A stretch of DNA of 64,000 nucleotides, from contig NZ_JAFCLS010000026.1 of the NCBI RefSeq assembly GCF_018131075.1, forward strand, positions 1-64,000. The letters run 5' to 3'. The DNA is from Bradyrhizobium sp. JYMT SZCCT0428. GTDB lineage: Bacteria; Pseudomonadota; Alphaproteobacteria; Rhizobiales; Xanthobacteraceae. A program made the translations under genes and the position numbers. The notes below the pieces were generated by a model. That model was not told the DNA's origin and did not search any database. It saw only the letters and a program-made list of their open reading frames with translations. Shown here one piece after another: positions 32,399-40,919 of this stretch. Position 1 is the stretch's first letter; every line of letters starts with the position of its first letter.

Positions 32399-33273
32399 GC
32401 GCTGCCACGACCTTCACCGCCGCGATGGTGCAGATGCGCACCTCGCTGCTGCCGGAGCCGAGCCTCGAGCAGGGCATGAAGCTGATCCGCGAAGCTGTGG
32501 CGCAGGGCGCCGATTATGTGCAAACCCCCGAGGTGAGCAACATGATGCAGCTGAACCGCAAGGCGCTGTTCGAGCATCTGGCGGCTGAGGAAGACGACAA
32601 GTCGCTGAAGGCGTATCGCGCGCTGGCGGCGGAGCTGAAGATCCATCTGCATGTCGGCTCATTGGCGCTGCGCTTCTCGCCGGAGCGCGCGGTCAACCGT
32701 TCGTTCCTGATCGGACCCGACGGCAATCTGCTCGCCAGCTATGACAAGATCCACATGTTCGACATCGACCTGCCCGGCGGCGAGAGCTATCGCGAGTCCG
32801 CCAATTACCAGCCGGGCGAGACCGCCGTGATCTCGGACCTGCCGTGGGGCCGGATCGGGCTCACGATCTGCTACGATGTGCGCTTTCCGGCGCTCTACCG
32901 TGCGCTCGCCGAAAGCGGCGCGTCGTTCCTGTCAGTGCCGTCGGCCTTCACCAAGAAGACCGGCGAAGCGCATTGGCACATCCTGCTGCGTTCCCGCGCC
33001 ATCGAGACCGGTTGTTTCGTGTTCGCCGCCGCGCAATGCGGCCTGCATGAGAACAAGCGCGAGACCTTTGGGCATTCGCTGATCGTCGCGCCCTGGGGCG
33101 AGATCCTCAGTGAGGGCGGCGTCGAGCCCGGCGTGTTCCTGGCCGAGATCGACACGTCCAAAGTCGAGACCGCGCGAAAAACCGTGCCGTCGCTGCAGCA
33201 CGGACGTCGCTTCGGCATCGCCGATCCCAAGGCCGGCCCGGAACATCTGCATCTGGTCCGGGGCTCGGCATGA
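32395..33273 (+). CDS. Carbon-nitrogen hydrolase, nitrilase superfamily (NIT2/omega-amidase-like)
   Basis: 292 residues with the Glu-Lys-Cys triad: Glu46 in YVQTPEVSN, Lys118 in SYDKIHMFDID and Cys159 in GLTICYDVRFPALYR. The words AKIEVE-like GGESYRES and FTKKTGEAHWHILLRSRAIE are typical of the NIT branch, whose members hydrolyse deaminated glutathione or alpha-keto acid monoamides. The neighbouring glutaredoxin fits a glutathione link (inference). Starts four bases inside the end of grxC and its own end overlaps the DUF1178 gene by four bases, so the genes are translationally coupled. Confidence 0.92.
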   Translation: MSAATTFTAAMVQMRTSLLPEPSLEQGMKLIREAVAQGADYVQTPEVSNMMQLNRKALFEHLAAEEDDKSLKAYRALAAELKIHLHVGSLALRFSPERAVNRSFLIGPDGNLLASYDKIHMFDIDLPGGESYRESANYQPGETAVISDLPWGRIGLTICYDVRFPALYRALAESGASFLSVPSAFTKKTGEAHWHILLRSRAIETGCFVFAAAQCGLHENKRETFGHSLIVAPWGEILSEGGVEPGVFLAEIDTSKVETARKTVPSLQHGRRFGIADPKAGPEHLHLVRGSA

Positions 33274-33749
33274 TCCGCTACAACCTGCGCTGCGAGCGGG
33301 GCCATGCTTTCGAAAGCTGGTTTCAGAGCTCGACGGCCTATGAGAGCCAGGAGAAGCGCAGGCTGGTCAGCTGCCCATCGTGCGGCTCGGTCAAGGTCGA
33401 GCGCGCCATCATGGCCCCGCAGATCGTCAGCAAGAAGGGCCGTGAAGATTCGCGTCGCATGCCGGCTGCGGAAGTCGCAAGCACCGAAGGTGCGGCAACC
33501 GAGGCCACGCCGCTGCTGATGGCGCAGGAGCTCGAGCTGCGCGCCAAGATCAAGGAATTGCGCGATCACATCACCAAGAACGCCGACAATGTCGGCGAGC
33601 GCTTTCCGAGCGAAGCGCGCAAGATGCATTACGGCGATATCGAGCACCGCCCGATCTATGGCGAGGCGTCGCCCGACGAAGCCCGCGCCCTGATCGACGA
33701 AGGCGTCGAAGTCTCACCGCTGCCGGTGCTGCCGGACGATCGGAATTGA
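33270..33749 (+). CDS. DUF1178 family protein
   Basis: A 159-residue protein. The N-terminus MIRYNLRCERGHAFESWFQSS with C8, H11 and, further on, C36-x-x-C39 (SCPSCGSVKVERAIMAPQI) forms a zinc ribbon; DUF1178 is defined by this region. The rest is helical and charged. The function is unknown. It overlaps the nitrilase gene (ATGA) and ends the unit beginning with comF. Cytoplasmic. Confidence 0.9.
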   Translation: MIRYNLRCERGHAFESWFQSSTAYESQEKRRLVSCPSCGSVKVERAIMAPQIVSKKGREDSRRMPAAEVASTEGAATEATPLLMAQELELRAKIKELRDHITKNADNVGERFPSEARKMHYGDIEHRPIYGEASPDEARALIDEGVEVSPLPVLPDDRN

Positions 33750-33750
33750 C

Positions 33751-33862
33751 GCGAAGCGTCATTCCGGGATGGTCCGAAGGACCAGACCCGGAATCTCGAG
33801 ATTCCCCGATGCGCAATTGCGCATCTGAGGTTCGATGCTTCGCATCGCCCCGGAATGACGGC
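33751..33862. repeat. Palindromic intergenic repeat, family F (GTCATTCCGGG)
   Basis: Outer arms GCGTCATTCCGGG / CCCCGGAATGACG enclose GGTCCGAAGGACC, GGAATCTCGAGATTCC and ATGCGCAATTGCGCAT, each a perfect inner palindrome. A related element is at 47751-47815. It lies between two convergent genes and could end both transcripts. Confidence 0.85.
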
Positions 33863-33870
33863 GGGAATGA

Positions 33871-34770
33871 TTAAGCCGCCACCAGCAGCGCCACCCCCGC
33901 CACAATCAGGACAATCCCTGACAGCTCCCGCGCCGACATCGGCTGCTTGAACGAATAATACGCCACGGCTTGCGCGAACAGTACCTCGACCAGCGCCAGC
34001 GTGCGGACATTGGCGGCCGCCGTCAGCGCAAACGCGAGAAACCAGAACTGCGAGGCGAACGCGCCCATGAAGCCCGCCAGCATCGAGGGCTTCCATAGTC
34101 CCAAGATTTTCCGGAGCACGTCGGGCGCGCGAACCAGCAGATAGACCGACAGCACCAGCGTCTGCACGAACAGGCCGAATACCAGCGTATAGGACGCCGC
34201 CGTCACGAAGGAGACGCCGGGCACCACGATGACGGCACCGCGAAAGCCGACCGCCGATAGCGCGAACGCCGCGGCGGCGCCAAGGCCCAGCAGCGTCGGC
34301 TTCAGATCTGCAAAACCCTTGCCCCCAGCCGGCCGCAGCGCCGCGATGACGACACCGGCTGTCGCAATCAGGATCGCGACCACCTTCAGCACCGTCAGAT
34401 GATCGGCCAGAAAGATGAAGCCGAAGATCGCGGTCTGGATCGCCTCGGTCTTCAGATAGGCCGTCGTCACCACGAACGAGCGGTCGTTCATCGCGAGCAG
34501 CATCATGCCGGTGCCGACGATCTGGCTCAGCGCACCGAGCAACAACCACGGCCAAAACGCCGTGGTCGGCCACGGCACGCGGTCGCCGGTGACTGTCACG
34601 ACGACCGCAAAGAAGATGATCGAGAACGGAAAGCCGAACAGGAAACGGATATTGGTGGCGCCCCAGGTCCCGAGCGGCCCGGTCAACGACCGCTGCATCG
34701 CATTGCGCGCGACCTGGCCGAGCGCAGCAACAATGGTGAAGGGAATCCAGAGCGAGGCGACCGTGAACAT
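33871..34770 (-). CDS. EamA family transporter (DMT superfamily)
   Basis: 299 residues from ATG 34770, chosen because the frame then begins with a transmembrane helix (SLWIPFTIVAALGQ). About ten hydrophobic helices in two five-helix repeats, for instance FLFGFPFSIIFFAVVVTV and ELSGIVLIVAGVALLVAA. EamA proteins export metabolites such as amino acids or nucleosides; the cargo here is unknown. Convergent with DUF1178. Strong palindromic repeats lie directly upstream. Confidence 0.88.
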   Translation of the reverse strand: MFTVASLWIPFTIVAALGQVARNAMQRSLTGPLGTWGATNIRFLFGFPFSIIFFAVVVTVTGDRVPWPTTAFWPWLLLGALSQIVGTGMMLLAMNDRSFVVTTAYLKTEAIQTAIFGFIFLADHLTVLKVVAILIATAGVVIAALRPAGGKGFADLKPTLLGLGAAAAFALSAVGFRGAVIVVPGVSFVTAASYTLVFGLFVQTLVLSVYLLVRAPDVLRKILGLWKPSMLAGFMGAFASQFWFLAFALTAAANVRTLALVEVLFAQAVAYYSFKQPMSARELSGIVLIVAGVALLVAA

Positions 34771-34870
34771 GGGGATACCGGCGGAAGGGTGCCGCACCGT
34801 GCCGGTCGCGGCGCACGCGGTCAACCGAAACGGCGCATGACAGGATTGCGATTACGCCGAAAAGCCCAAC

Positions 34871-35210
34871 TCCATCGTCGTCCCTGCGAACGCAGGGACC
34901 CATAGCCACCGGCGGTCGTTTTGCGGGAGGCATCAACCATTTCGCACTATCGATAGATCACGCGGTATGGGTCCCTGCGTTCGCAGGGACGACGCGCGGA
35001 GAGGTCTCGGCTAACGCGGGCCGCAGAGCGAAGCGTGACACGACTCCGATTAAGCGGAAACCTCTCGTCACAAACACAAATCCATCGTCGTCCCTGCGAA
35101 CGCAGGGACCCATACGCCGCGGCCCCAGTAGCAAAGGCGCGCTGGCAACGGCCTTTTTCCAATCGCACCATCAGTGGTTATGGGTCCCTGCGTTCGTAGG
35201 GACGACGAGG
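34871..35210. repeat. Cluster of palindromic repeats, family B (CGTCCCTGCGAACGCAGGGA)
   Basis: Two inverted pairs in tandem: CGTCCCTGCGAACGCAGGGA at about 34879 with its reversed partner at 34966-34994, and again at about 35089 with 35178-35207. Each core is itself a hairpin (TCCCTGCG / CGCAGGGA). Further members are at 35548-35577 and 42043-42192. They flank the GIY-YIG gene. Confidence 0.9.
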
Positions 35211-35263
35211 GGAGAGGTCTCGGACTAAACCAGCAAATCAATGAGATCGCGCCACTCCAGGTT

Positions 35264-35506
35264 TTATCGCTCGATCAGTTCGATCTTCCAGTCGCGCTTC
35301 CAGCGTTTTAGCTGTTTCTCTCGGGCAATCGCTTCGTCCGCCCGGTCGTATGATTCGACGTATACGAGCCGAAACACGCCGTATGCCTTGACGAACGAGG
35401 AGCCCTCTCCGTTGCGATGCTGCTCAAGTCGCTTCTGAATGGAGTTCGTTACCCCGATGTAGAGGGTCCCGTGGCGTCGGCTTGCGAGGATGTAGACGTA
35501 ATACAT
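35264..35506 (-). CDS. GIY-YIG nuclease domain protein, probably shortened by a stop
   Basis: 80 residues from ATG 35506. MYYVYILASRRHGTLYIGVTN (GIY-YIG-type strands), RLEQHRNGEGSSFVKAYG and a late LVYVESYDRADEAIAREKQLKRWKRDWK are the family's full pattern. Translation stops at TAA (35264-35266) right after LIER, but the same frame continues NLEWRDLIDLLV to a TAG at 35225, which is how family members usually end. So the last dozen residues have been cut off by a point change, leaving the catalytic part. These small single-domain proteins are of unknown function. It lies between family B repeats. Confidence 0.8.
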   Translation of the reverse strand: MYYVYILASRRHGTLYIGVTNSIQKRLEQHRNGEGSSFVKAYGVFRLVYVESYDRADEAIAREKQLKRWKRDWKIELIER

Positions 35507-35547
35507 GCTCGGAACGCTGATCTTGCTCGATTACGTGGGCCGGTGGC

Positions 35548-35577
35548 TATGGGTCCCTGCGTTCGCAGGGACGACAG
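35548..35577. repeat. Palindromic repeat, family B, single arm
   Basis: GGTGGCTATGGGTCCCTGCG followed by TTCGCAGGGACGAC, the reverse-orientation arm of family B, between the GIY-YIG gene and ubiG. Confidence 0.85.
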
Positions 35578-35592
35578 CAATTAAGATCTTTC

Positions 35593-36351
35593 CTACATCT
35601 CCTCCGCGACCACCATGTAGTTCACGTCCATGTCGGACGAGATGCTCCATTTGTCGGCGAGCGGGTTGTAGACCACGCCGGCCTGTTCGGTGATGGCAAG
35701 CCGGTTGTTGGCGAGATGCTGAGCGAGCTCGTCGGGGGTGACGAACTTGTTCCACTCATGGGTGCCGCGCGGCAGCCAGCGCAGCACATATTCGGCGCCG
35801 ACGATCGCCAGCGCAAAGCTCTTCCAGTTGCGGTTCAGCGTCGAGAGCACCATCATCCCGCCCGGCTTGAGCATCGCCGCGCAGCGGTTGAGGAAGACGC
35901 CCACGTCAGTGACGTGCTCGACCACTTCCATCGCCAGCACGATATCGAAGCGCTCGCGCACGTCCATCTCCTCGGCCGTGGTGCAGCGGTAATCGATCGA
36001 CAGATGGCCCTTGTCGGCGTGCAGCTTGGCGGCGGCGATGTTGGTCGCGGAGGGATCGATCCCGATCACCTGCGCGCCCAGCCGCGTGAACGGCTCGCAC
36101 AAGAGACCGGCGCCGCAGCCGATGTCGAGGATGCGCAGGCCGCCCAGGCAATTCAGGCTTTTGACGTTGCGTTCGAACTTGCGGCAGGCGGCGTCGCGAA
36201 TATAGGTCAGCCGCAGCGGGTTGATCTTGTGCAGCGGGGCCATCTTGCCCTTGGGGTCCCACCACTCGTCCGACAGTTTTGAGAATTTCGCGACTTCGGC
36301 CGGGTCGACCGTGCTGCCCGATGCGCCGGCGTGATTTGTTTGCATGGCCAT
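35593..36351 (-). CDS. ubiG: Ubiquinone biosynthesis O-methyltransferase
   Basis: 252 residues. The SAM motif I DIGCGAGLL (about 76-84) and the UbiG start pattern STVDPAEVAKFSKLSDEWWDPKGKMAPLHKINPLRLTYI are both clear. Later LAMEVVEHV and FVTPDELAQHL also fit. UbiG does both O-methylations in ubiquinone synthesis at the inner membrane. Length is normal. It follows a small PH-domain membrane protein (4 bp gap) on the same strand and is divergent from lysC, a common Rhizobiales order. Confidence 0.95.
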   Translation of the reverse strand: MAMQTNHAGASGSTVDPAEVAKFSKLSDEWWDPKGKMAPLHKINPLRLTYIRDAACRKFERNVKSLNCLGGLRILDIGCGAGLLCEPFTRLGAQVIGIDPSATNIAAAKLHADKGHLSIDYRCTTAEEMDVRERFDIVLAMEVVEHVTDVGVFLNRCAAMLKPGGMMVLSTLNRNWKSFALAIVGAEYVLRWLPRGTHEWNKFVTPDELAQHLANNRLAITEQAGVVYNPLADKWSISSDMDVNYMVVAEEM

Positions 36352-36354
36352 GAT

Positions 36355-36834
36355 TTACGCACCGGCCGGTCGTGCCGTGATGGCATTGCGAAATGCCAAC
36401 GGCGAAGAAATGGTGTCGAGGGTCTTGCCACCCTCGCCGACCCCCAGCACCGTCACGTCGCCGTAGTTGAGGATGCGGCCGAGGATGCTCTGGTTGACGT
36501 CGACGCTCTCGACCTTGTCCACGCTCATCTCAAACGTTTGCCGCTGAACAAAGCCCGTCTTGTGGATGACACGGAAATTGGTGACGTCGGTCTCGGTGGT
36601 CCAGCGATGGAACCAGGCGGTAGCCGTCTTGTACAACGCGGCAATGGCAACGATCGCCGCCAGCGACCAGAGGACCAAAACCATGGGCCCCGCCGGGATC
36701 ATTCCCGAGCCCACGAAGAGCGCCAGCGCCGCGGCCCAGAGCACGATCGCCGGCAGGAAGAAGATCCAGTGTGCATTGGTGGAATACAGCACCTTCTCGC
36801 CGGGCTGCAGGATATCGTCGATATAACGCCCCAT
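36355..36834 (-). CDS. PH-domain membrane protein
   Basis: 159 residues. Two transmembrane helices (WIFFLPAIVLWAAALALFVGSG at about 23-44, GPMVLVLWSLAAIVAIAALY at 49-68) are followed by a bacterial PH (YdbT/bPH2-like) domain: TTETDVTNFRVIHKTGFVQRQTFEMSVDKVESVDVNQSILGRILNYGDVTVLGVGEG. The glutamine/serine-rich turn VNQSILGRILNYGDVTV is a hallmark. The role is unknown. It is encoded upstream of ubiG and divergent from lysC. Confidence 0.85.
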   Translation of the reverse strand: MGRYIDDILQPGEKVLYSTNAHWIFFLPAIVLWAAALALFVGSGMIPAGPMVLVLWSLAAIVAIAALYKTATAWFHRWTTETDVTNFRVIHKTGFVQRQTFEMSVDKVESVDVNQSILGRILNYGDVTVLGVGEGGKTLDTISSPLAFRNAITARPAGA

Positions 36835-37046
36835 TCACCTAACCTTGCACCTAAACCTTGCACCTGACCTAAATGCGCCCGACCTGAATTAACCCGCTAC
36901 CACAGCATTTTGCGCCATTTTAGACCGAAAATGCAGCCGGATGCTTGCCCCGGGACGCGCCGCTATGTATACGCCGCTTTCGGCCCGGACGCTCCATTTT
37001 CGTGCGGGCCACCATACTTATCCTCACAGGGAATGCACGCGTCGTC

Positions 37047-38300
37047 ATGGGCCGCCTCGTGATGAAATTCGGCGGTACATCCGTCGCCAATATCGACCGA
37101 ATCCGCAACGTCGCGCGTCACGTCAAGCGCGAAGTCGATGCGGGGCACGACGTCGCCGTGGTGGTGTCGGCGATGTCCGGCAAGACCAACGAGCTGGTGG
37201 ACTGGTGTCGCGACGCCTCGCCGATGCACGACGCCCGCGAATATGACGCGGTGGTCGCCTCCGGCGAACAGGTCACGTCCGGATTGCTGGCGATCGCGCT
37301 GCAGGCGATCGGCATTCAGGCCCGCTCCTGGCAGGGCTGGCAAATCCCGATCCGGACCTCGGACGCGCACGCCTCGGCGCGGATACTCGAAATCGACGGC
37401 ACCGAGATCATCAACCGTTTCAAGGACCGCAAGGAAGTCGCCGTCATCGCCGGCTTCCAGGGCATCAATCCGCAGACAAACCGAATCACCACGCTGGGGC
37501 GCGGCGGTTCGGACACCTCGGCGGTGGCGATCGCGGCCGCCATCCATGCCGACCGCTGCGACATCTACACCGACGTCGACGGCGTCTATACCACCGACCC
37601 GCGCGTGGTTCCCAAGGCGCGGCGGCTCGACAAGATCGCCTTCGAGGACATGCTGGAACTGGCCTCCCAGGGCGCCAAGGTCCTGCAGGTGCGCTCGGTG
37701 GAACTCGGCATGGTGCATAGTATGCCGGTGTTCGTCCGCTCCAGCTTCGACAAGCCCGAGGATATCGACCCGCACGCCACGCCGCCGGGCACGCTGATCT
37801 GCAGCGAGGAGGAAATCATGGAAAACCACGTCGTCACCGGCATCGCCTTCTCCAAGGACGAAGCCCAGATTTCCGTGCGCCAGATCGAGGACAAGCCGGG
37901 CGTTGCCGCCGCGATCTTCGGACCGCTCGCGGACGCCAACATCAATGTCGACATGATCGTGCAGAACGTCTCCGAGGACGGCAAGACCACCGACCTGACC
38001 TTCACGGTGCCGGCCTCCGACTATACCCGCGCCAGGGACACCATCGCCGCGGCCAAGGACAAGATCGGCTATAAGCGGCTGGACAGCGCCACCGACGTCG
38101 CCAAGGTGTCGGTGATCGGCAGCGGCATGCGCAGCCATGCCGGCGTCGCCGCACAGGCGTTCACCGCACTTGCGGCGCGAAATATCAATATCCGCGCCAT
38201 CACCACCTCCGAGATCAAGTTCTCGGTGCTGATCGACGCCGCCTATACCGAGCTTGCGGTGCGCACGCTGCACACGCTCTATGGGCTCGACCAGGCGTAG
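37047..38300 (+). CDS. lysC: Aspartate kinase
   Basis: 417 residues from ATG 37047; the frame continues upstream, but this start gives the usual MGRLVMKFGGTSVANIDRI. KFGGTS binds ATP and the amino-acid kinase core extends to about 250 (RGGSDTSAVAIAAAIHAD). Two ACT domains follow (about 265-410: VTGIAFSKDEAQISVRQIEDKPG and VSVIGSGMRSHAGVAAQAF) for feedback by lysine/threonine. It catalyses the first step from aspartate to lysine, threonine and methionine. Its divergence from ubiG/PH gene is conserved in rhizobia. Confidence 0.96.
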   Translation: MGRLVMKFGGTSVANIDRIRNVARHVKREVDAGHDVAVVVSAMSGKTNELVDWCRDASPMHDAREYDAVVASGEQVTSGLLAIALQAIGIQARSWQGWQIPIRTSDAHASARILEIDGTEIINRFKDRKEVAVIAGFQGINPQTNRITTLGRGGSDTSAVAIAAAIHADRCDIYTDVDGVYTTDPRVVPKARRLDKIAFEDMLELASQGAKVLQVRSVELGMVHSMPVFVRSSFDKPEDIDPHATPPGTLICSEEEIMENHVVTGIAFSKDEAQISVRQIEDKPGVAAAIFGPLADANINVDMIVQNVSEDGKTTDLTFTVPASDYTRARDTIAAAKDKIGYKRLDSATDVAKVSVIGSGMRSHAGVAAQAFTALAARNINIRAITTSEIKFSVLIDAAYTELAVRTLHTLYGLDQA

Positions 38301-38597
38301 AGCATCGGTTTGCTCTAGAATTACTTTCTCTTAGCGCCCGCAGCATTGGCCTGACACAGACGTTATTGCTACTGGCAGGCGTTTTGCTTGGCAAAGCAAG
38401 CCTCGATTGGCTATACGGCCTGACAGGTGCGCAGCCGCAAACTGTGCCACAGTTTGGCGATCCCGATTCGGCCGGGAACGATGGTTTTGGTGGCGGCTTG
38501 CGGCGGCGCCGAATGAATAAAATTGTTGCTATTGTTGAGTTTCACGCCAGCGCCCGGCCACCCGGCACGCTGGCCTCGCGGGGGAGGATTTTGGCAG
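38301..38597. promoter_or_regulatory. lysC-ptsP intergenic region
   Basis: 297 bp that should carry the ptsP promoter. It contains a frame reading LLLAGVLLGKASLDWLYGLTG, but no ribosome site and no matching family. A GGCTTGC...GGCAAAGCAAGCC dyad near 38380-38405 is weak. No RNA recognised. Confidence 0.4.
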
Positions 38598-40865
38598 ATG
38601 CGGAGCACGTCGGGAGGCCCCCGCGTCTTGTTGAGACGGCTCCGCGAAACCATGGCGGAGCAGGTCTCCGCCCAGGAGCGGCTGGACAAGATCGTGGTCC
38701 TGATCGCGGCCAACATGGTGGCCGAGGTGTGCTCGACCTACGTGCTGCGCGTCGATAACACGCTCGAACTCTACGCCACCGAGGGTCTGAACCGCGACGC
38801 CGTCCATAGAACGGTTCTGAGCGCGCATGAGGGCCTGGTCGGCCTCGTCGCCAGCGAGGCCACCCCGCTCAACCTCTCCGACGCGCAAACCCACCCGGCG
38901 TTCTCGTTCCGCCCGGAAACCGGCGAGGAAATCTATCATTCCTTCCTCGGCGTGCCGATCCTGCGCGCCGGCAACACGCTCGGCGTGCTGGTGGTGCAGA
39001 ACCGCGCCAAGCGCACTTACGTCGAGGAAGAGGTCGAGGCGCTGCAGACCACCGCGATGGTAGTCGCCGAGATGATCGCCTCCGGCGAGTTGGCGGCGCT
39101 GGCGCAGCCCGGCGCGGAACCTGCGGCGCGGCATTCCCTGCACAAGGCCGGCGCGATCCTGTCCGACGGCATCGCGCTCGGCCACGTCGTGCTGCACGAG
39201 CCGCGCGTCGTCATCACCAATTACATTGCCGAAGACCTGCCGAAGGAAATCAAGAAGCTGGACGCGGCGCTGACCAAGCTGCGCGCCGATCTCGACCGCA
39301 TGCTGGAGCGCGGCGACGTCGCCGAGGGCGGCGAGCACCGCGAGGTGCTGGAAGCCTACCGCATGTTCGCCAACGACCATGGCTGGTCGCACAAGCTGCA
39401 CGAGGCGGTCGCCACCGGCCTCACGGCGGAGGCCGCCGTCGAGCGCGTGCAGTCCGACACCCGCGCGCGCATGCTGCGTTCGACCGATCCCTACTTGCGC
39501 GACCGCCTGCACGACCTCGAGGACCTCGGCCACCGCCTGATGCGGCAACTGGTCGGCCAGGACCATGCGCCGTCCCGCGAACAGCTGCCGGACAATGCGA
39601 TCCTGATCGCGCGCGCGATGGGCCCGGCCGCCCTGCTCGACTATGACCGCAAGCGCCTGCGCGGCCTCGTGCTGGAGGAAGGCACCGCCAATTCCCACGT
39701 CTCGATCGTGGCGCGCGCGCTCGGCATTCCCGCGGTCGGCGAAATCCCCAACGCGCCGGGGCTCGCCGATCCCGGCGACGCCATCATCGTCGATGGCACC
39801 TCGGGCTCGATCTATGTGCGCCCTTCGGCCGAGATCGAATCGGCCTATGCCGAGCGGGTAAGATTCCGCGCGCGGCGGCAGGCGCAATATTCGGCGCTGC
39901 GCGACAAGCCCTGCGTGACCAAAGACGGCCAGAAGATCGAGCTGATGATCAATGCCGGCCTCGTCATCGACCTGCCGCATATCGACGACACCGGCAGCGC
40001 CGGCATCGGGCTGTTCCGCACCGAACTGCAATTCATGGTCGGCCAGAGCCTGCCGCGCACCTCTGACCAGCTCGCGCTGTATCGCACCGTGCTGGACGCC
40101 GCGGGATCGAAGCCGGTCACGTTCCGCACGCTCGACATCGGCGGCGACAAGGCGCTGCCCTATATGGAAACCGTGATCGAGGAAAATCCCGCGCTCGGCT
40201 GGCGCGCGATCCGGCTCGGGCTCGACCGTCCCGGCCTGTTGCGCGGCCAGATTCGCGCGCTGCTGCGCGCCGGCGGCGGCCGCGCGCTGAAGATCATGTT
40301 TCCGATGATTTCGGAAGTCGCCGAGTTCGATCAGGCCAAGGCCATCGTCGAGCGCGAGCTGACCTATCTGCGTCAACACGGCCACGCGCTGCCGGAACGC
40401 ATCGACGTCGGCACCATGGTCGAAGTGCCGGCGCTGCTTTACCAGATGGACGAACTCCTGAAGAAGGTCGATTTCATCTCGATCGGATCGAACGACCTGT
40501 TCCAGTTCATGTTCGCGGTCGACCGCGGCAATGCCAAGGTCTCCGAACGGTTCGACACCATGTCGGCGCCGATCTTGAGGGCCTTGCGCGACATCGTGCG
40601 CAAGGCCGATGCGGCCAAGAAAAGCGCCTCGCTGTGCGGCGAGATGGCGTCAAAACCGCTCGGCGCGCTGGCGCTGATCGCGCTCGGTTACCGCTCGCTG
40701 TCGCTGTCGGCGACCGCGCATGGCCCGGTGAAAGCGCTGATCCTCGATCTCGATGCCAGGAAGGCCGAGGCCGTCATGATGCCGCTGCTTGAAGCGCCGG
40801 CCGGCAGCGTCTCGATCCGGCAGAAGCTGACGGAATTCGCGGAAGCCGAAGGGTTGTCGTTGTAG
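38598..40865 (+). CDS. ptsP: Phosphoenolpyruvate-protein phosphotransferase of the nitrogen PTS (EI-Ntr)
   Basis: 755 residues from ATG 38598, with GGGGAGG ten bases upstream. The N-terminal GAF domain (about 20-170: IAANMVAEVCSTYVLRVDNTLELYATEGLN) senses small molecules such as glutamine or 2-oxoglutarate. The swivelling phosphohistidine domain carries His367 in NSHVSIVARALGIPAVG, and the C-terminal TIM barrel binds PEP (ELQFMVGQSLPRTSDQLALY, MFAVDRGNAKVSERF). EI-Ntr feeds phosphate to NPr and EIIA-Ntr, linking nitrogen status with potassium and carbon control. Placed between lysC and prfA, as in other Rhizobiales. Confidence 0.96.
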   Translation: MRSTSGGPRVLLRRLRETMAEQVSAQERLDKIVVLIAANMVAEVCSTYVLRVDNTLELYATEGLNRDAVHRTVLSAHEGLVGLVASEATPLNLSDAQTHPAFSFRPETGEEIYHSFLGVPILRAGNTLGVLVVQNRAKRTYVEEEVEALQTTAMVVAEMIASGELAALAQPGAEPAARHSLHKAGAILSDGIALGHVVLHEPRVVITNYIAEDLPKEIKKLDAALTKLRADLDRMLERGDVAEGGEHREVLEAYRMFANDHGWSHKLHEAVATGLTAEAAVERVQSDTRARMLRSTDPYLRDRLHDLEDLGHRLMRQLVGQDHAPSREQLPDNAILIARAMGPAALLDYDRKRLRGLVLEEGTANSHVSIVARALGIPAVGEIPNAPGLADPGDAIIVDGTSGSIYVRPSAEIESAYAERVRFRARRQAQYSALRDKPCVTKDGQKIELMINAGLVIDLPHIDDTGSAGIGLFRTELQFMVGQSLPRTSDQLALYRTVLDAAGSKPVTFRTLDIGGDKALPYMETVIEENPALGWRAIRLGLDRPGLLRGQIRALLRAGGGRALKIMFPMISEVAEFDQAKAIVERELTYLRQHGHALPERIDVGTMVEVPALLYQMDELLKKVDFISIGSNDLFQFMFAVDRGNAKVSERFDTMSAPILRALRDIVRKADAAKKSASLCGEMASKPLGALALIALGYRSLSLSATAHGPVKALILDLDARKAEAVMMPLLEAPAGSVSIRQKLTEFAEAEGLSL

Positions 40866-40919
40866 CGAGGCTCTGCCCCCGCAACGCCCCCTTCCCTTTT
40901 CGCCATTGAGAACTCCGAC

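Noticed and set aside
38366..38758. Frame before ptsP starting in LLLAGVLLGKASLDW
   Set aside because: Runs far into ptsP in another frame; no ribosome site; the hydrophobic start is short.
38529..40385. Minus-strand frame of 618 codons inside ptsP
   Set aside because: Antisense shadow of a complete PtsP with all motifs.
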